This document shows, in pieces, positions 34,301 to 40,530 of a stretch of 49,733 bases of DNA; within the stretch, counting starts at the first letter, position 1, and the number at the start of each line of letters is the position of its first letter. Source of the DNA: an uncultured Prevotellaceae bacterium (GTDB taxonomy: Bacteria > Bacteroidota > Bacteroidia > Bacteroidales > Bacteroidaceae); contig CADASP010000023.1 of the NCBI GenBank assembly GCA_902790625.1, positions 1 through 49,733 on the forward strand, read 5' to 3'. Made by a program: the position numbers and the translations under genes. Under the pieces are notes generated by a model that did not search any database, was not told the DNA's origin, and was given only the letters and a program-made list of their open reading frames with translations.

Positions 34301-36140
34301 CATCGGCTTCGAAGAAGGAGCGTGTGCCCTGCATCACGTGCAACGTGGCTTGGCCCAGCATGCAGTCGGCAAAGACGTTGCTGCCCATCAGCAGATTCTG
34401 CGGCACCATGGTGCTCACGGTGACGTGGGCCAGATGCTGACAGTCGGCGAAGCACTCGTCGCCCAGACTGGTGAGGCCGGCGTGGAGCGTCAGCTCCGTC
34501 AGCGACCGACAGCCAGAGAAGGTGCGGGCGGGCAGGGCATGCAGCGACGAGGGCAGACTGATGGCCGCGAGGGCACGGCAGCCGCTGAAGGCCTCGTCAC
34601 CCATCGAGGCAATGCCCTGTGGCAGCGTGACGGCTTGCAGCTGCTGACAGCCCTTGAAGGCGCGCGCACCGATGTGCTGCACCTGCTTGGGCAGTTGCAG
34701 TGTGGTGAGCCGCAGACATCCGCTGAAGGCATCGTCGTCGATGGCGGTCAGGGCGGTGAAGTAGCGCAGCTCGGCCAGGCTTGCCACAGCAGAGCCTTGC
34801 AGCACCGTGCCTAAGCTCGTCACGGCAGCGGCCTCACCATAGCTCAGATGGCCATTGCCGTCCTGGTCGAAGGCGGCGGTCAGCAGTTGGCGGGCCGTCG
34901 CGTCGGTGATGGTCATCGTCTTCTCCTGATAGTTCTCAGGCTCAATGCCGATGACGATTTCGCGCCAGCCGTTGTAGCCGTCGCCACTGCCGCCGATGCC
35001 CTGCTGGCCGGGTGTCAGGTTCGACAGATAGTAGTAGCCGTCGCTCATTCCGCCCCATCCCCAGTTGATGTGGTAGAGGTGGTTGCCGTCGTAGCCGTCG
35101 CACACGAAGGCGTGGCCCGCCTCGCTGTTGGCTCCGCTGATATAGACGGGGCGCCCCTCGGCAATCTCGGCATAGATGAGGGCATCCCACGCCTCTTCAT
35201 TAGCGGCATCGCCTACATAGCGAACCGACGAACCGAAGCCGAAGTAGTTGCGCAGCGCGTCGGCCACCTCTCGGCTCTGTGCGCCGCTGCTGCTGTTGGT
35301 ATAGTCCATGTGAACGGCCACGCCGCAATAGTGCATCAGCTGTGCCACGGCCTTCTTCTCGGCTGCCGTGCGACTGCCACCATAAGTGTCGCGCATGTTG
35401 GCCCAGTCAAGAGGACTGCCGGCGGGGATGCCTTCCACGTGCAGCTGTCCATAGGTGGGATGGCTGGTCCATGTGGTGTAGGCGGGAATGGCAGCCTGCG
35501 TCTCGGTAGGCATCTTCTCGCGGTGGTAGTAGAGTATCTGGGCATAGGCCGTGGCCACGCAGCCGGTCACCGAGCGTCCCAGGTTGAAGTACTCGGGGCA
35601 CTCGTCGTTGTAGGGGCTGCCTTGGCTCCATTGGCTCGACATCAGCTGCTCCACCTTCGGATGGGTGGGTATGCGCATGGGGCCAGGTTGGCCAGCACGC
35701 TGGGAGGGGGCGTTCTGGCCCGACAGTTGCTCTATCTGCTGGGCATAGCCATCAAGCCACTCCTGCATGTTGGGGGGCAGCTGGTCGTAGTTGAAGGTGC
35801 CGCTGTCGCAATAGCCCAAGATGTCGTGGCTGGTGGCATCGTCGCCGCTCACAATGACGAAGCCTTCGCCCATGCCTCGGTTGAAGACATAATAGGGTGC
35901 CGCCATTCCCGATTGCTGCTGGGCGCGGCGCGTGGCAGCCATGCTCACGTCGGCATCGACGGCCACCAGCTGACGTGTGTCGCCTCGCTGTTGCAGCAAC
36001 TGGCGGGCTTGGCGCAGCGCTTGTTCACGACTGATGGGGGCGGCTTGTGCACCGCTCCAGGCGGCAACACACAGCAATGCCGCCACCACTGCCTTGCGCA
36101 CGATGTGCAGGGTCTTTGTTCCTTTCTTCATATCTGTCAT
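31347..36140 (-). CDS. Giant C10 (streptopain-type) cysteine protease with EF-hand-like and LRR modules
   Basis: The 1597-residue protein has a signal peptide to about residue 33, then a propeptide (about 34-160, with YYVFNRGMGEGFVIVSGDD). The C10 catalytic domain spans about 160-400: C194 in VTGCVATAYAQIL, H343 in AGHAFVCDGY, and the INWGWGG segment at 358-364. Three EF-hand-like calcium loops follow (425-436, 868-879, 1268-1279; DxDxDGxLSxxE type). Each precedes BspA-like LRR_5 repeats (for example ALAAISLPSSLHALPARTFS). Between them lies a twice-used module with a shared KGEAWGTQAI phrase (655 and 1052). MBG-like beta domains (about 1400-1550) and a type IX-like tail (VVYDVQGRPVKGTPRRGIYV) end it. 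Possible starts are 36140 and 36131. A surface or secreted protease is likely. Confidence 0.88.
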   Translation of the reverse strand: MTDMKKGTKTLHIVRKAVVAALLCVAAWSGAQAAPISREQALRQARQLLQQRGDTRQLVAVDADVSMAATRRAQQQSGMAAPYYVFNRGMGEGFVIVSGDDATSHDILGYCDSGTFNYDQLPPNMQEWLDGYAQQIEQLSGQNAPSQRAGQPGPMRIPTHPKVEQLMSSQWSQGSPYNDECPEYFNLGRSVTGCVATAYAQILYYHREKMPTETQAAIPAYTTWTSHPTYGQLHVEGIPAGSPLDWANMRDTYGGSRTAAEKKAVAQLMHYCGVAVHMDYTNSSSGAQSREVADALRNYFGFGSSVRYVGDAANEEAWDALIYAEIAEGRPVYISGANSEAGHAFVCDGYDGNHLYHINWGWGGMSDGYYYLSNLTPGQQGIGGSGDGYNGWREIVIGIEPENYQEKTMTITDATARQLLTAAFDQDGNGHLSYGEAAAVTSLGTVLQGSAVASLAELRYFTALTAIDDDAFSGCLRLTTLQLPKQVQHIGARAFKGCQQLQAVTLPQGIASMGDEAFSGCRALAAISLPSSLHALPARTFSGCRSLTELTLHAGLTSLGDECFADCQHLAHVTVSTMVPQNLLMGSNVFADCMLGQATLHVMQGTRSFFEADAQWQQFGTVKEQRELSRGEFATLTEGQQVYLYHVGSGRYLSKGEAWGTQAIASTGTPMRFMLRRNSTMPEGTYYLYSNDTGKDGHYLFRTWTDNNVGNGVLATFVDGGSLTQNAHWAVQDVGDNTYTLSIPEGYAKYDAACRWGVQNNHPSQVAQPTWGVYADVPYAGHELDCQWRLVKYDADLAANFEAAQTLENLLGVAIARGKKTTKEQAVLDNLESTTAELLAAQGSLRRKLRLVDFSDAIVGQTCRSSFDLDADGELSVEEASKINDLGTRFYGTAITSFDELQLFTSLKDLYGNSFENCRQLGSIVLPSSIERIYYRVFMNCPRLTSINLPENLSMLGDNAFDGCSALRTVTVLVTDPAAIALGQNVFRGVPLQQCTLQVPFGSKERYAEAPVWRNFGNIVEVRGKAQPRFSPLTANTPGYIYNVGSRKLLTKGEAWGTQAIVGQQGMVYEWRRSATMPDGQYYLYSDQTGKDNKVLYRTSQDSKVGTGVKACYVDGTLEARSYWHVEQTDDEGGPFYTLQVPEKDATYTEGQYLGTNIYHSSEFASPTDGAYWDIDIANYRQQCLWAFITLADMQEAQTLDAVALQLRQLIGRAQEKQVDTTDEQAVYDNRESTIDDFNNAITALRQKLHYIDIDDVHARTICIEQWDDDEDGELSLEEAAAVVQLGDAFSAQSALESLDVLKYFTSLTTIPENAFRGSMSLHTVFVPASVTSMGKYAFSGCSSLKYLVLLNASAMVPLGESSVGPKVTVFVPQSVLAIYEGDATWSTRTLTEYTGTPTVRALPVERIYGRTVAAMKWDVTGAPINGEPTLACEELSVGTTPVGDYPIHVGPGTITTPALVCQEGVLTVTPAPLTITAKSYTRSKGEPNPAFEVTYKGWRNRETADVLLRQPVVTCEATPDSPAGEYAITVSGAEAQNYDITYVDGVLTVEDANAIADINGDATNRHDVVYDVQGRPVKGTPRRGIYVTRRNRKVVF

Positions 36141-36208
36141 TCTTTTATTCGGCGACGCCGTGTCGCCCTAAATTAATAATGATAATGGTCAGTAGTTCGA
36201 CTGCGGCA

Positions 36209-36216
36209 CAAAGTTA
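36209..36216 (-). promoter_or_regulatory. -7 box for the C10 protease gene
   Basis: Minus-strand TAACTTTG matches TAnnTTTG and gives a leader of about 60 bases. No clear TTTG at -33. Confidence 0.55.
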
Positions 36217-36309
36217 ATCATTTTTATCCATTATCCTCATAAAAAACCACTTTTTTTTCATATTTGTCGCTTCACCCTTCTGGCGTAATGCCAAATGGGA
36301 GTCAAAACA

Positions 36310-36351
36310 ATATTTGGCGCTGACTTTTAGAGAAAAGTCAACGCCAAATAT
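36310..36351 (-). terminator. Hairpin after the SGNH esterase gene
   Basis: Arms 36310-36328 (ATATTTGGCGCTGACTTTT) and 36333-36351 pair over 19 bases with one mismatch around a 4-base loop. It belongs to the GGCGTTGACTTTTT repeat family. It lies 47 bp beyond the stop of the esterase gene; the downstream side on the minus strand is only weakly T-rich, so terminator function is likely but not certain. Confidence 0.55.
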
Positions 36352-36397
36352 AATTATTCGTTTTTTCAAGGAATGCCGCCGGATGGGCGTTGCAAGC

Positions 36398-38293
36398 TCA
36401 TCGCAACACGACCACCTGGCGCGAGCGCACGTTGCCGTCGCGGTCGCGGCTCACACGGATGCACAGCCCCGGACGAGCGTTGGCGGGGAGTCGCTGACCG
36501 TTGAGCGAGTAAAGCTCCACCTGAACTTCATCTTTCATCGCCGTGGCCTCCTCGATGGCGGTGGACACAGGTTGGCCTCCCATGCCCGTGGGCGGTTCGG
36601 GATTGGTGGCTATGCAGAGCTTGTCGATGCCAGCGCCATCCTCGCGCCCACCAATGGCCAGCACATGACTGCCCGCACTGAGGAAACCGCTGTAGATTTG
36701 TTTCCAATCCCACGAGCCGCACTGCAGCCCATTGGCAAATCTGGTCATCGGGCCGTCGAGGCCTATCCAGTAGCTGTCGTCGTCCCACGTGGGGCAGTTC
36801 ACGCGCGCATAGATATAATAGGTGTCGGGCGAAGCGATGTCGAAGCGGGCCGCAAGCATGTGGGCACTGTCGGCGGGTGCGGCATTGACGATGTTGTCCA
36901 CCGTCAGCAGATATTCCCCTGCCGAGGCAGCTGCATCAGCGACGACACTGAAGGCGGTGCCCACGGTGGCGGTGCGCAGCTGCTCGGCTTCCATCCAGAT
37001 GGCTTGGCCATAGTCGTCCACCTCATCGTCGTCGGCCAGCGGGTCGGTCTTGGTGAAGAGGCTCAGGTCCACACAGCCGCCCATGGTGGCGTAGCCCTCG
37101 GCATTCAGGTGCAGCCAGTCGTTTTGATAGAGGAAACGCTCCTGCATGGCTTCGGGGTCGTTGGGGTCGCGCACGGCCTCGTCGAAGTCAATCACGCCGT
37201 CGAGCATCTTCGTGGTGCGAATCCAGCTGTTGAGCGTGCTGCGTCCCCGCTCATGGTCGGTGCTATAATAGGAACTATTCTTGAACGGGGTGATGGTGGC
37301 GCCAAAGACGTAGATGCCCTTTTGATGAGCCTCGCGGATAATCTGCTTGTAGACGTCGATGATACGCTTGGCCGTCTGCACGCCATTGCCGCTATATCCC
37401 AGGTCGTTGACGGCTTCGAAGAGGATGATCCATTTCACTCCTTCCTGGCCCAACAGGTCGCGGCGGTAGCGGTCTACAGCAGCCGGGCCGAGACCTCCAC
37501 CCAGCACGCAGTTGCCGCCGATGCCCATGTTGAGCACGGCCACTTGGTGCGTGGCGTCGTTGTCGAGCAGCCGCCGCGAGAGCACGTCGGCCCAGCGGTT
37601 CTGCTCGTTGGTGGTGGAGCCGCGGCCGTCGGTGATGCTATTGCCCAGGATGGACACCGCGCCAGCCTCGGCGGGAGCCATCACCTCTAAGGCCAAGATG
37701 TTGTACCAATGCTCTACCTTCACGGCCCCGCTGAAGTCGGTGGTGTTGCCAGCCTTCAGATAGGAGGTGGTGCGCGAGCCGGGATGCCCGCTGACGTTGG
37801 TCGACGAGGCATTGCCATAGTGGATGGTGATGGCCACATTCTGGCGGTCGGCGATGGGGAAATGTACGGCATCGGACGTGGCGGTGCCACGAGCGGCCAT
37901 CGTCACCGATGGGCTGCCATTAAAGGTGAGCGACACGACCGACGTCTCGTCGATGTCGCTGCTGCTGCCACTGCTCTTGGCGTATGCCAGCTCCACAGCA
38001 TTAATCTTGGTGGAGCCAGAGCTGAACTCGTTGGTCAGCTTCAGGCGGACGGTCTCGCCACCTATCGACACCTGCACAATCTGGCGCAGCGAGTTGCCAC
38101 CCAGACCCGGCGACGGGGGATTGTTGTTCGACTCCACCAGTTGGGGAGCCGTGCCCCATGTGCCCACCCAATGGTCGTCGGCCATAGCCGAAACACTCAA
38201 CAACAGGAAGAAGAGCAGAAGCGTCTTGCCCCTGCCTACTTTTCTGCTAATCGTCGCTGCCATGCAGACAGCAAATTCCAATTTGTTCATCAT
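36398..38293 (-). CDS. SGNH/GDSL-type esterase with C-terminal carbohydrate-binding-like domain
   Basis: From ATG 38293 it has 631 residues. The signal peptide is GKTLLLFFLLLSVSAMA (about 23-38). An N-terminal beta domain (about 40-205) begins HWVGTWGTAPQLVE. The SGNH hydrolase domain spans about 210-420 with S219 in ILGNSITDGRG, the block III residue N296 in FEAVNDLGY, and D392/H395 in NDWLHLNAEG. A beta-sandwich region follows (about 425-590, DTYYIYARVNCPTWDDDSYW). The short tail is VELYSLNGQRLPANARPG, type IX-like. Relatives are often carbohydrate esterases, so deacetylation of a plant or host glycan is the best guess. The longer frame to 38389 starts upstream of the promoter and is rejected. 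Confidence 0.85.
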   Translation of the reverse strand: MMNKLEFAVCMAATISRKVGRGKTLLLFFLLLSVSAMADDHWVGTWGTAPQLVESNNNPPSPGLGGNSLRQIVQVSIGGETVRLKLTNEFSSGSTKINAVELAYAKSSGSSSDIDETSVVSLTFNGSPSVTMAARGTATSDAVHFPIADRQNVAITIHYGNASSTNVSGHPGSRTTSYLKAGNTTDFSGAVKVEHWYNILALEVMAPAEAGAVSILGNSITDGRGSTTNEQNRWADVLSRRLLDNDATHQVAVLNMGIGGNCVLGGGLGPAAVDRYRRDLLGQEGVKWIILFEAVNDLGYSGNGVQTAKRIIDVYKQIIREAHQKGIYVFGATITPFKNSSYYSTDHERGRSTLNSWIRTTKMLDGVIDFDEAVRDPNDPEAMQERFLYQNDWLHLNAEGYATMGGCVDLSLFTKTDPLADDDEVDDYGQAIWMEAEQLRTATVGTAFSVVADAAASAGEYLLTVDNIVNAAPADSAHMLAARFDIASPDTYYIYARVNCPTWDDDSYWIGLDGPMTRFANGLQCGSWDWKQIYSGFLSAGSHVLAIGGREDGAGIDKLCIATNPEPPTGMGGQPVSTAIEEATAMKDEVQVELYSLNGQRLPANARPGLCIRVSRDRDGNVRSRQVVVLR

Positions 38294-38356
38294 ACCTTTA
38301 TCATTTAGGGTTTTGCTTCCTCGTTCTTCCAATTGCTTCACCGCGCAATTTGGCTG

Positions 38357-38364
38357 CAAAAGTA
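38357..38364 (-). promoter_or_regulatory. -7 box for the SGNH esterase gene
   Basis: Minus-strand TACTTTTG fits TAnnTTTG and sits about 64 bases before the chosen ATG. No TTTG at the usual -33 distance. Confidence 0.5.
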
Positions 38365-38449
38365 CAAAAAAACAGCCAAAAGCGGGCAATCAGGATGTGA
38401 ATGTTTGTTATTTTGCCCTATTTGTTCGCAAATGGCGTAGGAGGCAACG

Positions 38450-38488
38450 AAAACGGCCCCCTCGGGCATGGTGTCCTGAGGGGGCCGT
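38450..38488 (-). terminator. Terminator after the LOG-family gene
   Basis: On the minus strand ACGGCCCCCTC and GAGGGGGCCGT form a perfect 11-bp stem around a 14-base loop, followed by TTTCGTT. It lies about 100 bp after the stop of the LOG-family gene. Confidence 0.85.
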
Positions 38489-38585
38489 GGAAAGTGTGTG
38501 TGTGCACTTACTATCGCTCGCCCCCCAAAAACCAGACCGTGGGAAAAATGTGCCAATGCGCTACGCCTAAAGCATGACTCGTCCT

Positions 38586-39122
38586 TCATCCCGCTGCGAG
38601 CAGTGCTTCCAGCTCGTCGAGCGTGGTGGCCACTTGGATATAGGTGCGCCACTGCTTGCGGGTGACACCTCGCTGGTGCAGGTCGTCGAGACAGGCGATG
38701 AGCGAATCCCAAAAGCCTTTGATGTTGTAGAGGATGATGGGCTTGTCGTGATAGCCTAAGGTGGCGGCCGATGCCACGGTGAACAGCTCGTCGAGGGTGC
38801 CTATGCCGCCGGGCATGACGATGAAGGCATCGCTCTGCGCCATCATCAGCGACTTGCGGTCGCTGAGGTCCTCGGTAGGGATGTGCACGTCGAGCCACGG
38901 GCTGAGGCGCCCCATCTGCTCAATCACACGGGGCACCACGCCTATCACCATTCCACCCGCTTGTTTGGCGGCCTTGCTCACCGAGTGCATCAACCCGGCA
39001 TCATGGCCGCCAAACACGATGGAATGGCCGTTTTTAGCGGCCCACACGCCCAGCTCGCGGGCTTTGTCGAAGAAATCGGGGTCAATCTGCTGATTGGCCG
39101 AGCAAAAGACACAAAGTTTCAT
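38586..39122 (-). CDS. LOG-family (TIGR00730) nucleotide phosphoribohydrolase
   Basis: From ATG 39122 it has 178 residues (MKLCVFCSANQQIDPDFFDK...). A Rossmann-like fold carries FGGHDAGLMHSVSKAA near 38-53, SDRKSLMMAQSDAFIVMPGG near 87-106 and the family signature PGGIGTLDELFT at 104-115, with the catalytic Glu at 112. LOG proteins cleave nucleoside 5'-monophosphates to base and ribose 5-phosphate; bacterial members are often annotated as cytokinin-activating, but the natural substrate here is unknown. Its start codon overlaps the stop of the GH3 remnant (ATGA), so its translation may be coupled to that fragment. Confidence 0.9.
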   Translation of the reverse strand: MKLCVFCSANQQIDPDFFDKARELGVWAAKNGHSIVFGGHDAGLMHSVSKAAKQAGGMVIGVVPRVIEQMGRLSPWLDVHIPTEDLSDRKSLMMAQSDAFIVMPGGIGTLDELFTVASAATLGYHDKPIILYNIKGFWDSLIACLDDLHQRGVTRKQWRTYIQVATTLDELEALLAAG

Positions 39123-39526
39123 TTGGCTGCCGACAATTGCATGTTGGGTTTCATCACGTCGTGGCACTTCACCGCATACTGTTTGGAAAGCGAGTAGGTG
39201 TTGGCATCGTTGTCGCGCCGGGGGCTGATTCTCACGCCGGCAGGGCCGTCGGTGAGGACGGTCGATGGGATGCCCAGGCGAGTGATGGCCTGTGTGGCAC
39301 CAGCGGCTCCGGGCACACGCTGGGCGTGAGCGCCAATCATGCCATTGTTGGTGGTCGACGCCATCTGCCTGTTGCCGCCCACCACGAGCATGGCTTTCTC
39401 TTCGAGCGTCATCGCTTTGAGTACTTCGTCAACATTGTTGGATTGCAGTTGCACTTGTGCCGTCAGGGTGCAAACGCTCCCCAAGAAAAAGGCACACACT
39501 GTGAAAAACCTTGTTTTCAACATCAT
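39119..39526 (-). pseudogene. Truncated GH3 beta-glucosidase (N-terminal remnant)
   Basis: The 135-codon frame has a Sec signal (MMLKTRFFTVCAFFLGSVCT...AQ). The opening of a family 3 glycoside hydrolase follows: VLKAMTLEEKAMLVVGGN, then VPGAAGATQAITRLGIPSTV, LTDGPAGVRISPRR and DNDANTY. Full GH3 enzymes run to 700-900 residues. Here homology ends near residue 112 and an unrelated-looking tail (SLSKQYAVKCHDVMKPNMQL) leads to TGA. All catalytic residues are missing. It keeps an intact promoter and an ATGA junction with the LOG gene, so it may persist as the translated leader of that gene. A small secreted protein in its own right is less likely. Confidence 0.75.
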
Positions 39527-39605
39527 CAGGTCTTTATAGTTTTATGAGGTTGTTATTCCATTCATTGTTTCTTCGGCGGCACCCATCAGCCACGGATGCT
39601 TGTGG

Positions 39606-39637
39606 CAAAGTTATGAAATTATCGTCAACCCGCCAAA
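39606..39637 (-). promoter_or_regulatory. Promoter of the GH3 remnant-LOG operon
   Basis: Minus-strand TTTG (plus 39634-39637), 20-base spacer, TAACTTTG (plus 39606-39613). It is a full consensus match, about 80 bases before the remnant's start. Confidence 0.8.
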
Positions 39638-39986
39638 CAGTTGAGAAACAATCGTCTTTTATTTATTGTTTTTTATGAAAATGCACTGCAAAAGCGGCCC
39701 TTCAGCGCACACATGGCTGGATGTAGCGCATGGTCGAGAAGTTCGTGCCGCTACTGGAAGATACGTTGGGAAAAGGGGAAAAAGGTATGCGCAAACCGGG
39801 AGAGGTGCATCATTAAAAAGGAATAAGGTGCTGGGTATTTCGTTGCCATGGGTCGCCCGCATGAATTAGGGCGGGCGGCCTAATAATTTGGAGCGCCCGA
39901 CCTTTTCTGCTGGAGCGGTCGGCCGAAACCGATTTTTATTCCTTTGAAGCGTCTTTTGGGGAATGCAGCGTCGCAGGGCCTCGTCC
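39638..39986. other. Spacer without recognised gene
   Basis: No frame here has protein-like composition. Small inverted repeats such as CGCCCGC/GGGCGGG near 39857-39880 and a GGAGCGCCCGACC block near 39891 are visible. It separates the minus-strand LOG operon from the promoter array. Confidence 0.5.
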
Positions 39987-40504
39987 ATTGCTTATTCGCT
40001 CGTTTATTCGTACCTTTGGCTGCGCCAAAGGTACTCTCGTTCGGAAAAGAAAGGAAAAACACGTTTTCGAGGTATGGTTGAAAAGACGCTGAAAGCGTCT
40101 CCTCTCAATAGCCGTAGGTCGGTACGACCTGCGGATAACAGGTATGGGGTAATAACGACCCTAAAGGGGTCGCCCCGTGATCACGGGCGACCCCTTCAGG
40201 GTCGATGTACCTTCTGTCGTCCTATCCGCAGGTCGTACCGACCTACGGCTATTGAGCGGTGACGCCTTCAGCGTCTGGAATCTCCGTATAGTACGCACGT
40301 TTTTTCTTTTGCTTATTCGCTCGCTTATTCGTACCTTTGGGCTGCGCCAAATGTACTTTCGCTCGGAAAAGAAAAACACTTTTTTTCTTTTGCTTATTCG
40401 CTCGCTTATTCGTACCTTTGGGCTGCGCCGAAGGTACTCTCGCTCGGAAAAGAAAAGAAAAACACTTTTTTCTTTTGCTTTTCGCTCGCTTATTCGTACC
40501 TTTG
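39987..40504 (+). promoter_or_regulatory. Array of four promoter-bearing repeat units before yfhO
   Basis: Four units each hold a full or near-full Bacteroidetes promoter. They are ATTG 39987 / TACCTTTG 40011 (spacer 20), TTTG 40308 / TACCTTTG 40332 (20), TTTG 40389 / TACCTTTG 40413 (20) and TTTG 40474 / TACCTTTG 40497 (19). The units share TTTTGCTTATTCGCTCGC before the box. In units 1-3 the -7 box starts a hairpin, perfect in unit 1 (TACCTTTGGC, loop TGC, GCCAAAGGTA), followed by CTCTCGCTCGGAAAAG. Spacing between units 2-3 is 81 bases and between 3-4 is 84. The last unit ends 27 bases before the yfhO start. A MITE-like element separates units 1 and 2. Confidence 0.75.
40076..40283. mobile_element. 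MITE-like inverted-repeat element, copy 2
   Basis: It shares its ends (GGTTGAAAAGACGC and GCGTCTGGAATCT) and long inner arms with the element at 2385-2577. The centre differs and contains a further large palindrome (CGACCCTAAAGGGGTCG... against ...CGACCCCTTCAGGGTCG). It lies inside the promoter array. CACGTTTT occurs at 40060-40067 and again at 40296-40303, which could be an 8-bp target duplication. Confidence 0.72.
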
Positions 40505-40530
40505 CAATCAAAATTGTACAATTAAGCATC

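Noticed and set aside
32172..34814. 880-aa plus-strand open frame opposite the C10 protease
   Set aside because: It is an antisense shadow of a GC-rich gene; the minus-strand protein has clear domains and catalytic residues.
38294..38389. Longer SGNH esterase start
   Set aside because: The -7 box is within it, and the signal peptide requires the start at 38293.
40177..40530. N-terminal extension of the YfhO protein
   Set aside because: It is encoded by MITE and promoter repeats, and the membrane protein has a normal start at 40531 just after a consensus promoter.
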